Assembly (NCBI RefSeq): GCF_030287445.1
Contig: NZ_JASVWB010000002.1
Span: forward strand, 3,038,001-3,102,000
Reading direction: 5' to 3'
DNA length: 64,000 bases
Source of the DNA: Streptomyces sp. ALI-76-A
GTDB taxonomy: Bacteria; Actinomycetota; Actinomycetes; Streptomycetales; Streptomycetaceae
Shown here: piece after piece, positions 1-9,626 of the stretch
How positions within the stretch are numbered: the first letter of the stretch is position 1
How the letters are laid out: the number at the start of each line of letters is the position of its first letter
Notes under the pieces: model-generated
Told to the model about the DNA's origin: nothing
Seen by the model: the letters and a program-made list of their open reading frames with translations, nothing else
Database searches by the model: none
Made by a program: the position numbers and the translations under genes

Positions 1-2
1 TC

Positions 3-107
3 GTGCTGACCTTCCTGGTCGGTCCGGCGATCCTCCGGGCCCTGCGCCGGGCCACCCGCCGGGCGGCTTTCGAGACGCCGGTCACCTTCGGCCCGCCCGG
101 CGCGTGA
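3..107 (+). CDS. C-terminal end of a membrane protein (5' end outside window)
   Basis: An open frame runs from the window edge to a TGA at 105-107 and gives 34 residues. They start with a hydrophobic stretch (VLTFLVGPAI), continue with a basic cluster (RALRRATRRA) and end in ETPVTFGPPGA. This looks like the last transmembrane helix and positive-inside tail of an integral membrane protein. From memory it resembles the tail of actinobacterial ECF-type transporter S components, but 34 residues cannot fix a family. Codon third positions are nearly all G or C, as expected for a real Streptomyces gene. Confidence 0.5.
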   Translation: MLTFLVGPAILRALRRATRRAAFETPVTFGPPGA

Positions 108-453
108 GGTGTCGTGGGCGGAGCGTGACACCGGGGCGCTCCAACGGTGAACCACCCCACATGACCCAGGTCACCTACGAGGCAGGGCCGTAGATCCAAC
201 CGTCTGGCACGCACACGTCGGCACCCCCTCCGACCTGCGGTTTGAGAGCTGCGTCACACGGCCGGCCATGGCCCCACATGCGGCCACAACTAGTAAAAGG
301 GGTCATTGCGGACGTTCGTCCGTCCTGTTTCTCTGGGTGACGTCGCACGGCGCCGATGTGCCCCCCAGGGCCGCGGCGCCGACACATGCCCCGCCTCGCC
401 CCGCGTGGTTCCGGCATGCAGCGCGCGCCCCGTCCCCGAAGAAAAGGTTCTCC
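108..453. other. Intergenic region before the SLT-domain gene
   Basis: About 345 bases separate the end of the first gene from the transglycosylase-like gene. I see no gene here. The long leader suggested a c-di-AMP (ydaO-type) riboswitch, which precedes some Streptomyces cell-wall hydrolase genes, but its conserved blocks are not recognisable. No clear promoter or terminator was found. Confidence 0.5.
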
Positions 454-870
454 GTGCCCGTGTCCCGCTTCGCCCGTCGCATCGCTTCCCCGAAGAAGGC
501 CCTGACCGCCACCGCGCTGGCCGCCGCCACCGCCGGCCTGGTCCTGACCGCGGCTCCCGCCCAGGCGGCCCCTTCGTCGGCCGCCCAGGCCAAGGCGATC
601 GCGCACAAGATGATCCCGAACGCCGCGCAGTACAACGCGTTCAGCAAGATCGTCGAGCACGAGAGCGGCTGGAACGTCACCGCGACGAACTCCTCCTCCG
701 GCGCCTACGGCCTGGTCCAGGCCCTGCCCGGCACCAAGATGGCCTCGGCCGGCTCCGACTGGAAGACCAACCCGGCCACCCAGATCGAGTGGGGCCTGGA
801 CTACATGAACTCCCGCTACGGCAGCCCGACCGGCGCCTGGGCGTTCTGGCAGGCCAACGGCTGGTACTGA
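454..870 (+). CDS. Secreted lytic-transglycosylase-like (SLT) protein
   Basis: 138 aa. Residues 1-38 form a signal peptide: basic start, hydrophobic core LAAATAGLVLTAAP, cleavage after AQA. The mature part is a compact SLT/lysozyme-like domain with the core IVEHESGWN...SSSGAYGLVQALPG; Glu70 of HESGW is the likely catalytic acid. This small secreted domain is common in Streptomyces, where such proteins cut or remodel peptidoglycan outside the membrane. The GTG at 454 is chosen because GAAAAGG at 441-447 lies 6 nt upstream; a GTG at 460 is the alternative. An upstream in-frame extension exists but has no signal-peptide logic. It is monocistronic and followed by a perfect hairpin terminator. Confidence 0.85.
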   Translation: MPVSRFARRIASPKKALTATALAAATAGLVLTAAPAQAAPSSAAQAKAIAHKMIPNAAQYNAFSKIVEHESGWNVTATNSSSGAYGLVQALPGTKMASAGSDWKTNPATQIEWGLDYMNSRYGSPTGAWAFWQANGWY

Positions 871-1249
871 GCCACCCTCCGGCCGATCCCGGCCCGATAC
901 CCGGCTGGTCCTCCCGGGCCAAGAGCCCCCGGCTGGTCCGGGCCCAGCACCCGGGCCTGAGACCCCGACTGATCCCGGGGGGAGCCCCCGGCTGGTTCCG
1001 GCAGGCACCCCACCAGCCCCTCTGTCGCGAAGGCGGCGGCCCCGATCCCCGGGCCGCCGCCTTCGCCGTACGCCCGGTCCGGGCCTGGTCGAGGGCCGGT
1101 CCGGGCCCGGTCGCGTCGGCTCACGGTACGAGGACGAGCTGTCCGCTGCTGCGTTTCCCCCTCGGTTCGCGGTGGGCGGCGGCCCTCGGCGAGCGGGCAG
1201 GCGTGCCGGACGGCGGCCTTCCACAGCCGGGCGTCCGCAGCCGGGGCGC
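871..1249. other. Intergenic region with CCCGGCTGGT repeats and a terminator
   Basis: This region lies between the convergent SLT and thiolase genes. Its first half has degenerate direct repeats around CCCGGCTGGT (near 900-1000). The second half holds the terminator at 1028-1065. No gene is evident; reading frames here lack a ribosome-binding site and recognisable products. Confidence 0.5.
1028..1065. terminator. Bidirectional intrinsic terminator between SLT and thiolase genes
   Basis: A perfect 15-bp inverted repeat (CGAAGGCGGCGGCCC at 1028-1042, complement at 1051-1065) encloses an 8-nt loop. There is no long U tract, as is usual in Streptomyces. It lies between two convergent genes and can serve both strands. 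Confidence 0.8.
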
Positions 1250-2474
<1,225 letters not shown>

Positions 2475-2554
2475 TGCTTGCAGTCTGCTGACCGGCCGCC
2501 CGGAACCGCAAGGGTCGTGCAGGCAATTCGGGGCCTCTCGTGTCTTGCCACTTA

Positions 2555-2568
2555 TAGAACTCGTTACT
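2555..2568. promoter_or_regulatory. KstR-like operator (box 2)
   Basis: TAGAACTCGTTACT matches TNNAACNNGTTNNA except for the final base. It lies 57 bp upstream of the P450 start, on the P450 side of the divergent intergenic region, while box 1 lies on the thiolase side. Confidence 0.5.
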
Positions 2569-2624
2569 ACCTTCACGGCAGCTCTGTCCCTGATGGACCG
2601 TCAGCCAGCTGGAGTGAGTTGCCG

Positions 2625-3860
2625 ATGCCCTGCCCAGCGCTTCCCGACGGGTTCGACTTCACCGACCCCGACCTGCTGCAACACCGCGTCCCGCTGCCGG
2701 AGTTCGCCGAGCTGCGCCGGGCGGAACCGGTCCGCTGGATCCCCCAGACGAGCAATCTGGCCGGCTTCCAGGACGAGGGGTACTGGGCCGTGACCCGGCA
2801 CGCGGACGTCAAGTACGTGTCCACGCACCCGGAGTTCTTCTCCTCGTACCTCAACACCGCGATCATCCGCTTCAACGAGCGCATCGAGCGGGACGCGATC
2901 GACGCCCAGCGGCTGATCCTGCTCAACATGGACCCGCCGGAGCACACCCGGGTCCGCCAGATCGTGCAGCGCGCGTTCACCCCGAGGGCCATCCGAGCAC
3001 TGGAGGACAACCTGCGCTCCCGCGCCCTGGCCATCGCGGCGAACGCCCGCGAACGCACCGGCTCCTTCGACTTCGTCACCGAGGTCGCCTGCGAACTGCC
3101 CCTCCAGGCCATCGCGGAGCTGATCGGCATCCCGCAGGACGACCGGGCCAAGATCTTCGACTGGTCCAACAAGATGATCTCCTACGACGATCCGGAGTAC
3201 GCGGTCACCGAGGAGGTCGGCCAGGAGTCCGCCACCGAACTCATCGCGTACGCGATGAACATGGCCGCCGACCGCAAGCGGTGCCCGGCCAAGGACATCG
3301 TGACGACGCTGGTGTCCGCCGAGGACGAGGGGAGCCTCAGCTCGGACGAGTTCGGGTTCTTCGTGCTGATGCTGGCCGTCGCGGGCAACGAGACCACCCG
3401 CAACGCCATCACCCACGGCATGCACGCCTTCCTCACCCACCCCGAGCAGTGGGAGCTGTACAAGAGGGAGCGCCCGGCGACGGCGGCCGAGGAGATCGTC
3501 CGCTGGGCGACCCCCGTCAACTCCTTCCAGCGCACGGCCACCCAGGACACCGAACTCGGCGGCAAGCGGATCCGGAAGGGCGACCGCGTGGGCCTGTTCT
3601 ACGCCTCCGCCAACCGCGACCCCGAGGTCTTCGAGAACCCCGACACGTTCGACATCACCCGCGACCCCAACCCGCACCTCGGTTTCGGCGGCGGGGGCCC
3701 GCACTACTGCCTCGGCAAGTCCCTCGCCGTCCTGGAGATCGACCTCATCTTCAACGCGATCGCGGACGCCATGCCCACCCTGAAGGCCACCGGCGACCCC
3801 CGCCGGCTGCGCTCCGCCTGGATCAACGGCGTGAAGGAACTCCGGGTCAGCACGGGCTGA
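2625..3860 (+). CDS. Cytochrome P450, CYP125-like steroid C26/C27-monooxygenase
   Basis: 411 aa. All P450 signatures are present: I-helix AGNETT near residue 252, ExxR as EIVR near 289, and the heme loop FGGGGPHYCLG with ligand Cys362. The sequence is closest in style to CYP125, which oxidises the terminal side-chain carbon of cholesterol/cholestenone, the step that starts side-chain degradation. Divergence from a FadA5-like thiolase and the KstR-like boxes support this. The ATG at 2625 is chosen because GGAG lies 10 nt upstream and the domain begins directly. A longer frame opens at 2478, but its extra residues overlap the operators and look non-coding. A ferredoxin and reductase must come from elsewhere. 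Confidence 0.85.
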   Translation: MPCPALPDGFDFTDPDLLQHRVPLPEFAELRRAEPVRWIPQTSNLAGFQDEGYWAVTRHADVKYVSTHPEFFSSYLNTAIIRFNERIERDAIDAQRLILLNMDPPEHTRVRQIVQRAFTPRAIRALEDNLRSRALAIAANARERTGSFDFVTEVACELPLQAIAELIGIPQDDRAKIFDWSNKMISYDDPEYAVTEEVGQESATELIAYAMNMAADRKRCPAKDIVTTLVSAEDEGSLSSDEFGFFVLMLAVAGNETTRNAITHGMHAFLTHPEQWELYKRERPATAAEEIVRWATPVNSFQRTATQDTELGGKRIRKGDRVGLFYASANRDPEVFENPDTFDITRDPNPHLGFGGGGPHYCLGKSLAVLEIDLIFNAIADAMPTLKATGDPRRLRSAWINGVKELRVSTG

Positions 3861-3869
3861 CCCGCTCGC

Positions 3870-3906
3870 TCCCGGGCCGACGGCGTCCCGTGCCGTCGGC
3901 CCGGGA
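3870..3906. terminator. Intrinsic terminator after the P450 gene
   Basis: A perfect 15-bp stem (TCCCGGGCCGACGGC at 3870-3884, complement at 3892-3906) with a 7-nt loop starts 10 bases after the P450 stop codon. Confidence 0.8.
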
Positions 3907-4079
3907 CGCGGTCGTCCGGGGCGGCTTCGCGGTGCCCCGCCGGCACGTGTCCGGAAAGCGACGAACGTTTCCGTCGGCCCTGACGTCTTCCTCCGTGTCC
4001 CAGCCACTTGGCGCGCGCACTCCGTCGGCACGTGCCGGCCTCCCGCCCGCGCCCAGACGTCGAGGGGAACCGCCGGACC

Positions 4080-5723
4080 GTGGTCTCTGCCCAGCTGTCC
4101 CCTGGCCCTCCGGACCACGCGGCCGCCCGCCGACGGCGCCTCCTCGACACGGCCCGGGAACGCCACCGGGTGCCGTTTCTCGCCACCGCGCCGCTCCTCC
4201 CGCTGTACGCGGTGTGGTGGCTGTTCCTGGCCACCGGCGGCGGCGACCTCGCGGCCCAGGAGGCCTGGGCGGGGTTCGTGTCCCGGCACGGCGGATCGGC
4301 GTACAACCTCTCCTGGTACGGCGGGACGCACACCGCCAACTACAGCCTGATATCGCCGTATCTGATGGCCGGGTTCGGGGTGCGGACGGTGACCGCGGTG
4401 TCCGGGCTCGCCGCCTCCTGGCTGGCCGCCGTGCTTCTCGTCCGAGCCGGGGTGCGAAGACCCCTCGGTCCGGCACTGCTCGCGTCCCTCGCGCTGTGGT
4501 GCGACGTCGTGTCGGGGCGTACGACGTTCGCACTCGGTGTCGCCTTCGGACTGGCCGCCTGCGTCCTGCTGACCCGCGAGCGGCGGGTGGCCCTCGCGGT
4601 GCCCTACGCGGCGCTCGCGACGGCGGCGAGTCCGGTGGCGGGCCTGTTCCTGGCCGTGGTCGGGGCGGGATTCTTCGCCGCCGGGGACCGGGGGCGGGCG
4701 GGTGCCCTGCTGGTGCCCCCCGCTCTGGTCGTCGCCGCGACCACGCTCCTCTTCCCGTTCACCGGCGAACACCTGATGTTCCCGGCCCGCGTCTGGCCGC
4801 CGGCGGTACTCGGCCTGGCCGTGGCGGTGCTGGCCCCGCGCGGCTGGCGGGTCGCGCGCTGGAGCGGGGTCGTGTACGCGGCCGGGACCGTCCTCACGTA
4901 CCTGATCACCTCACCCGTCGGCACGAACGTCGAGCGGTTCGCGCAGCTGTTCGCGCCCGCGGTGCTGCTCGCGGCCCTGCTGAGCACCCGGCGGCTCAGC
5001 CGCGTCCGCCGCAACGCCCTCGTCGTCGCCCTGGTCTTCTCCGTCCTGTGGGTCGGCAAGAAGACCGCCGACGACGTGCGGATCTACACCACCGTGCCGT
5101 CCTGGGCCGCCGACACCGACGGCGTCGTGGAGGCACTGCGCCGGCTCGGCGCCGACCGCACCCGCGTCGAGGTGGTCCCGGCCCGCAACCACCGGGAGGC
5201 GTCCGCGCTCGCCCCGCACGTCAACCTGGCGCGGGGCTGGAACCGCCAGCTCGACATCGAGCGCGGGCGCCTCTTCTACGACGGTTCCTTCTCTGCCCCG
5301 GCCTACCGGGCCTGGCTGGACCGCTGGGCGGTCGGCTTCGTCGTCCTGCCCCGCGCCACGCCCGACGGGTACGCCGAGGAGGAGGCACGCCTGGTGCGTG
5401 AGAACCGGCCCGCCTGGCTGGAACCGGTGTGGCAGGACGCGCACTGGCGGATCTTCCGGGTGCGCGACGCGGTACCGCTGGTGTCCGCGCCCGCCTCGGT
5501 CGTCCGGACGACGAGCGCCGACGTGGTGCTCAGGACGGAGCGGGCGGGCTCCGTGACCGTGCGGGTGGTGTACTCGCCGTGGCTGCGCGCCGACGCCGGC
5601 TGCCTCACCCGGGACGGGGAGTTCACCCGGCTGACCGTGCCCGCGCCGGGCGAGTACCGGATCAGCTCGGAGTACCGGATCAGCTCGGAGTACGGTCCTT
5701 CGTCAGGTCCGGCTGACTGCTGA
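4080..5723 (+). CDS. Polytopic membrane protein, glycosyltransferase-like
   Basis: About 547 aa. Roughly the first 340 residues are a series of hydrophobic helices, beginning after a basic N-terminus (RHRVPFLATAPLLPLYAVWWLFLA). The rest is a soluble domain that looks extracytoplasmic. The layout is that of actinobacterial integral-membrane sugar transferases that use polyprenyl-phosphate sugars, but I do not see a diagnostic active-site motif, so the function is inferred. The GTG at 4080 is chosen, with GAGGGG 12 nt upstream, rather than an ATG at 4008. The end is unusual: an 18-bp tandem duplication makes the tail EYRISSEYRISSEY. The last 44 bp overlap the convergent GT87-PAP2 gene. Confidence 0.65.
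   Translation: MVSAQLSPGPPDHAAARRRRLLDTARERHRVPFLATAPLLPLYAVWWLFLATGGGDLAAQEAWAGFVSRHGGSAYNLSWYGGTHTANYSLISPYLMAGFGVRTVTAVSGLAASWLAAVLLVRAGVRRPLGPALLASLALWCDVVSGRTTFALGVAFGLAACVLLTRERRVALAVPYAALATAASPVAGLFLAVVGAGFFAAGDRGRAGALLVPPALVVAATTLLFPFTGEHLMFPARVWPPAVLGLAVAVLAPRGWRVARWSGVVYAAGTVLTYLITSPVGTNVERFAQLFAPAVLLAALLSTRRLSRVRRNALVVALVFSVLWVGKKTADDVRIYTTVPSWAADTDGVVEALRRLGADRTRVEVVPARNHREASALAPHVNLARGWNRQLDIERGRLFYDGSFSAPAYRAWLDRWAVGFVVLPRATPDGYAEEEARLVRENRPAWLEPVWQDAHWRIFRVRDAVPLVSAPASVVRTTSADVVLRTERAGSVTVRVVYSPWLRADAGCLTRDGEFTRLTVPAPGEYRISSEYRISSEYGPSSGPADC
5652..5693. repeat. 18-bp tandem duplication in overlapping gene ends
   Basis: The unit GAGTACCGGATCAGCTCG occurs at 5652-5669 and 5670-5687, followed by a partial third copy (GAGTAC). 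It encodes EYRISS on the plus strand. The second copy contains the TGA of the convergent minus-strand gene (5680-5682). Confidence 0.95.
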
Positions 5724-7728
5724 CCTCGGCCGCCCGGACCGTCGTACGGGCGCGCGGCCCCTGGAACAGGTACGACAGCCCGAAGCCGGCGGCGACGGCG
5801 GCGGCGCCGCCCACCGCGTCCAGGATCCAGTGGTTGCCGGTCGCCACGATCGCCGAGGCGGTGAAGAGCGGGTGCAGCAGGCCGAGCCCCTTCATCCACC
5901 ACCTGGGCGCGACGATCGCGATGACGAGTCCGCACCACAGGGACCAGCCGAAGTGCAGCGAGGGCATCGCCGCGTACTGGTTGGTGAGCGCGGTCAGTGT
6001 GCCGTAGTCCGGCTTGGAGAAGTCCTGCACGCCGTGCACGGTGTCGATGATGCCGAGGCCCGGCATCAGGCGCGGCGGGGCCAGCGGGTAGAGCCAGAAG
6101 CCGACCAGGGCCAGCAGGGTGGTGAGGCCGAGGGAGGAGCGGGCCCACCGGTAGTCGACGGGGCGGCGCCAGTACAGCAGTCCGAGGACGGTCAGCGGGA
6201 CGACGAAGTGGAACGAGGTGTAGTAGAAGTCGAAGAAGTTCCGCAGCCAGTCGACCTCGACGACGGCGTGGTTGACCCAGTGCTCGATGTCGAGGCGCAG
6301 GAATCGCTCGATGCCGAGGATCTGTTCGCCGTGCCGCTCGGCGACGGCCCGGCCCGCCGAGTTGCTGCCGCCGGTGGCCGCGAGCCGGACCTGCTGGTAG
6401 GCGGCGTACGTGACGCGGATGAGCAGCAGTTCCAGCAGCAGGTTCGGGCGGGTGAGGACCCGGCGCAGGAAGGGCAGGAGCGGGACGCGTTCGAAGCGGG
6501 TGGGCACGGGGGGCGCGTACTCGGTCGGGATCGGGGACCGGTAGTACGGCGAGGTGCGGGAGAGGAAGGGCACGGCGGTGGCGGCGGCGACGGCGGCCAG
6601 CAGCACCACGTTGTCCCGCAGGACGAGCAGTGGCGTCATGTTCGGCAGCATCATCTTCGCGGGCAGCGTCATCACCAGGACGACGGCGACCGGCCACACC
6701 AGCCGGTCCGAGGCCCGCTTCCCGACCCGGCCCACGACCGCGAGCAGCACCCACAGCAGCTGGTGCTGCCAGGTGGTCGGTGAGACGGCGATGGCGGCGC
6801 AGCCGGTGACCGCGACGGCGAGCAGCAGTTGCTCGTCACCGGCGTAGCGCACCGCGCGGCGCACGCCGAGGACGGCGACGGCGGCGCCGAGCAGGAGGAA
6901 GAGGGCGATCTCCAGCGGGCCGGACAGGCCGAGCCGGAGCAGGGCGCCGTGCAGGGACTGGTTGGCGAGGTCGTCGGCCGCGCCGCCCAGGCCGGTGCCG
7001 GCCATGTGGTGCACCCAGTACCTGTACGAGTCGTGCGCCATCGCCGCCCACGCGACGGCGGTGCACGCGGCGAAGGTCAGCGCGGTGGACAGGGCCGCTC
7101 TTCGGCGGTCGGTGAACCACAGCAGCGGCGCGAAGAGCAGCACGGTGGGCTGTAGGGCCGCCGCGATGCCGATGAGCAGGCCGCCGGCCCGCTGGCCGCG
7201 CACGGCGAGGCAGCCGAGCAGCACCAGCAGGACCGGGATGATGCTGGTCTGGCCGAGCCAGAGCGTGTTGCGCACCGGCAGCGACAGCATCAGCAGGCTG
7301 ATCGCGACCGGCGCGGCGAGCAGGGAGGTGCGCCGGCTGACCGGTTGGGGCAGGGCGCGCGCGGCGACCAGGCCGAGGGCGACCACCAGCAGCAGCGTGC
7401 CGAAGGTCCAGCCCCAGCCGAGGGCCTGCTCGGCGGTCCTGGTGAGCGGTTTCAGCACCAGTCCGGCGAAGGGGGTGCCGGTGAAGCGCGTCGAGTCGTA
7501 CAGCGAGCCGTTCACGTGCAGCACGCCGTCGGGGCCGACCCAGGTCTCCAGGTCCGTCAGCCGCTCACCGCGGGGCGTGCTCAGGACGACGGCCACCTGC
7601 CGTACGGCGAGCACGGCCGCGACGAGCCACAGGGCGAGCCGTGCGGCGCGCAGGCGTGCCTGCGCCTCGCCGGCGGCGGTCGTTCCCAGAGCTTCCGTCG
7701 GTGGCCCGCTGTGCTCCGCATTCGCCAC
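5680..7728 (-). CDS. GT87-type glycosyltransferase fused to PAP2 phosphatase domain
   Basis: 682 aa with two membrane domains. The N-terminal 380 residues resemble the GT87/mannosyltransferase family (many helices, an early extracytoplasmic loop with DLETWVGPDG, and LQPTVLLF). The C-terminal 230 residues are a PAP2-type domain with MPSLHFGWSLW (His592) and NHWILDAVGG (His633, Asp637). Such domains remove or transfer phosphate from lipid phosphates. A fused transferase and lipid phosphatase suggests use and recycling of a polyprenyl-phosphate sugar at the outer membrane face; this is inference. The GTG at 7728 has GGGAGG 10 nt upstream, better than an ATG at 7809. Its end overlaps the convergent transferase gene by 44 bp, which may couple their expression antagonistically. 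Confidence 0.8.
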   Translation of the reverse strand: MANAEHSGPPTEALGTTAAGEAQARLRAARLALWLVAAVLAVRQVAVVLSTPRGERLTDLETWVGPDGVLHVNGSLYDSTRFTGTPFAGLVLKPLTRTAEQALGWGWTFGTLLLVVALGLVAARALPQPVSRRTSLLAAPVAISLLMLSLPVRNTLWLGQTSIIPVLLVLLGCLAVRGQRAGGLLIGIAAALQPTVLLFAPLLWFTDRRRAALSTALTFAACTAVAWAAMAHDSYRYWVHHMAGTGLGGAADDLANQSLHGALLRLGLSGPLEIALFLLLGAAVAVLGVRRAVRYAGDEQLLLAVAVTGCAAIAVSPTTWQHQLLWVLLAVVGRVGKRASDRLVWPVAVVLVMTLPAKMMLPNMTPLLVLRDNVVLLAAVAAATAVPFLSRTSPYYRSPIPTEYAPPVPTRFERVPLLPFLRRVLTRPNLLLELLLIRVTYAAYQQVRLAATGGSNSAGRAVAERHGEQILGIERFLRLDIEHWVNHAVVEVDWLRNFFDFYYTSFHFVVPLTVLGLLYWRRPVDYRWARSSLGLTTLLALVGFWLYPLAPPRLMPGLGIIDTVHGVQDFSKPDYGTLTALTNQYAAMPSLHFGWSLWCGLVIAIVAPRWWMKGLGLLHPLFTASAIVATGNHWILDAVGGAAAVAAGFGLSYLFQGPRARTTVRAAEVSSQPDLTKDRTPS

Positions 7729-8113
7729 GCCTCGTAGGCCTCCCGCCCCGTCAGTCCCACGTGTCCCGTGCGCCGGAAGGCGCCGCGAACCCTCGGGGTC
7801 TCGCAGCACCCCCTGTGGAGGACGCAGGCAACCCGGGCTTCACCTGACGTCCTTCCTGCTTTTGTCCGACGACGATAGTCCGCGGGAGGGGCCGTCGCCT
7901 TCGCGGGACGCGAGAAGGATCACAATCCGGCCTGGCGGGAACCGCTCCGGCGCGTGGCTGCGGGCCTGCGTACACGGGATTTGGATGCCCCATGCATCGA
8001 CACGCCTACGGTCCGTCAACGGGACACATGCCCCTATGGTCGCTTTTCGGCCTGTCCGCCGGCGCTGTCGCCAGGCCCGTCCTGTCCCCGTCGAAAGGTA
8101 GGCGAGCGAAGTC
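7729..8113. other. Divergent intergenic region, GT87-PAP2 / MFS symporter
   Basis: 385 bases between divergent genes, so promoters for both are expected. I see no consensus -10/-35 pair, hairpin or small gene that I would defend. Confidence 0.4.
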
Positions 8114-9511
8114 TTGCGGACCGCCACAGCCGCCACTCCCCCGTCCCCCACCCCCGACCCCGCCCCGGAGAACGTCACCGTCACCGATCCCGCGCTCGTG
8201 CGGCGTGCCGTGCGGGCCGCCGCGCTGGGCAACGCGATGGAATGGTTCGACTTCGGCGTCTACAGCTACCTCGCGGTCACGCTGGGCAAGGTGTTCTTCC
8301 CGTCCGGCGACCCGACCGCGCAGCTGCTCTCCACGTTCGGCGCCTTCGCCGCGGCCTTCCTGGTCCGGCCGCTGGGCGGCCTGGTCTTCGGTCCGCTCGG
8401 TGACCGCGTCGGCCGGCAGAAGGTACTGGCCGTCACCATGATCATGATGGCCGCGGGCACCCTCGCCATCGGCCTGATCCCGTCGTACGCCTCGATCGGT
8501 GTCGGCGCGCCCCTGCTGCTCCTGCTCGCCCGCCTGGTTCAGGGCTTCTCCACCGGCGGGGAGTACGCGGGCGCCTCCACCTTCATCGCCGAGTACGCCC
8601 CCGACAAGCGGCGCGGCTTCCTCGGCAGCTGGCTGGAGTTCGGCACGCTCGCCGGGTACATCGGCGGCGCGGGCCTCGTCACCGTGATGACGGCCGTCCT
8701 GTCGCAGGACGCCCTGCTGTCCTGGGGCTGGCGGATCCCGTTCCTGATCGCGGGCCCGATGGGCGTCATCGGCCTGTATCTGCGGCTGCGCCTGGAGGAG
8801 ACTCCCGCGTTCGCGGAGGAGGTGGCGAAGGCCGAGGCCGACCGCCCGAAGGTGCCGCTGCGCGAGATGGTCTGCGGCCAGTGGAAGGCGCTGCTGCTGT
8901 GCGTGGGCCTGGTGCTGGTCTTCAACGTCACCGACTACATGCTGCTGTCGTACATGCCGAGCTATCTGACCGGTGAGCTGGGGTACGACGAGACGCACGG
9001 CCTGCTGGTGGTGCTCGGCGTGATGGTCCTGATGATGACGGTCCAGCCGTTCGCCGGCGCCCTCACCGACCGCGTCGGCCGCCGTCCGGTGATCGCGGCG
9101 GGCTGCGCGGGCTTCCTGGTCCTGTCGGTCCCGGCGCTGCTGCTGATCCGCCAGGGCGACCTGCTCGCGGTCGCACTCGGCACGGGTGCGCTGGGGCTGC
9201 TGCTGGTGTGCTTCACGGCGGCCATGCCCTCCGCGCTGCCGGCCCTGTTCCCGACACGGGTGCGCTACGGCTCCCTCTCGATCGGCTTCAACGTCTCGGT
9301 GTCCCTGTTCGGCGGGACGACCCCGCTGGTGGTGACGGCCCTCATCGGAACGACCGGCGACCTGATGATGCCCGCCTACTACATGATGGCCGCCGCCGTC
9401 GTCGGCGGAGTCGCGGTGTGGTTCATGACGGAGTCGGCGGGCCGGCCGCTGCCGGGGTCGGCGCCGTCGGTGGAACGCGGAGAGAACCGGCCGGCCGCCG
9501 GGAGCCGCTGA
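8114..9511 (+). CDS. MFS metabolite:H+ symporter (ProP/MHS family)
   Basis: 465 aa with 12 predicted helices after a 35-residue hydrophilic N-terminus. Signatures of the MHS branch are clear: GNAMEWFDFGVYSYLA in helix 1, GPLGDRVGRQKVL in loop 2-3, RLVQGFSTGGEYAGA in helix 4, and DRVGRRPVI in loop 8-9. This branch includes ProP (proline/betaine) and organic-acid carriers such as KgtP; the substrate cannot be read from sequence. The start is a TTG at 8114 with GAAAGG about 15 nt upstream. That spacing is poor, so the true start may differ, but no better codon precedes the conserved region. It is monocistronic and is followed by the O-methyltransferase promoter. Confidence 0.85.
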   Translation: MRTATAATPPSPTPDPAPENVTVTDPALVRRAVRAAALGNAMEWFDFGVYSYLAVTLGKVFFPSGDPTAQLLSTFGAFAAAFLVRPLGGLVFGPLGDRVGRQKVLAVTMIMMAAGTLAIGLIPSYASIGVGAPLLLLLARLVQGFSTGGEYAGASTFIAEYAPDKRRGFLGSWLEFGTLAGYIGGAGLVTVMTAVLSQDALLSWGWRIPFLIAGPMGVIGLYLRLRLEETPAFAEEVAKAEADRPKVPLREMVCGQWKALLLCVGLVLVFNVTDYMLLSYMPSYLTGELGYDETHGLLVVLGVMVLMMTVQPFAGALTDRVGRRPVIAAGCAGFLVLSVPALLLIRQGDLLAVALGTGALGLLLVCFTAAMPSALPALFPTRVRYGSLSIGFNVSVSLFGGTTPLVVTALIGTTGDLMMPAYYMMAAAVVGGVAVWFMTESAGRPLPGSAPSVERGENRPAAGSR

Positions 9512-9544
9512 GCCGATCGGCTGAAGCCGGCCCGGCAGTACCGG

Positions 9545-9573
9545 CTGACAGGCGACCGACGCGCGACTATATT
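9545..9573 (+). promoter_or_regulatory. Strong sigma70-type promoter for the O-methyltransferase gene
   Basis: CTGACA (9545-9550), 17-bp spacer, TATATT (9568-9573). Ten of 12 positions match the vegetative consensus, which is unusual in such GC-rich DNA. Transcription should start near 9580, about 47 nt before the ATG. Confidence 0.7.
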
Positions 9574-9584
9574 CGTTAGCACAG

Positions 9585-9605
9585 CTAGTTAGCCGATCTA
9601 ACTAG
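9585..9605. promoter_or_regulatory. Palindromic operator in the O-methyltransferase leader
   Basis: Perfect 8-bp inverted repeat CTAGTTAG / CTAACTAG with a 5-bp centre, placed just downstream of the predicted transcription start, with an extra half-site GTTAGC at 9575. Position and AT-rich symmetry fit a repressor roadblock, for example a MarR- or TetR-type protein. No such regulator gene is adjacent. Confidence 0.6.
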
Positions 9606-9626
9606 GCAGACGAAAGGCAGAGGTGC

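Noticed and set aside
108..453. ydaO-type (c-di-AMP) riboswitch before the SLT gene
   Set aside because: The long leader and gene type fit, but the conserved sequence blocks of this riboswitch are not recognisable.
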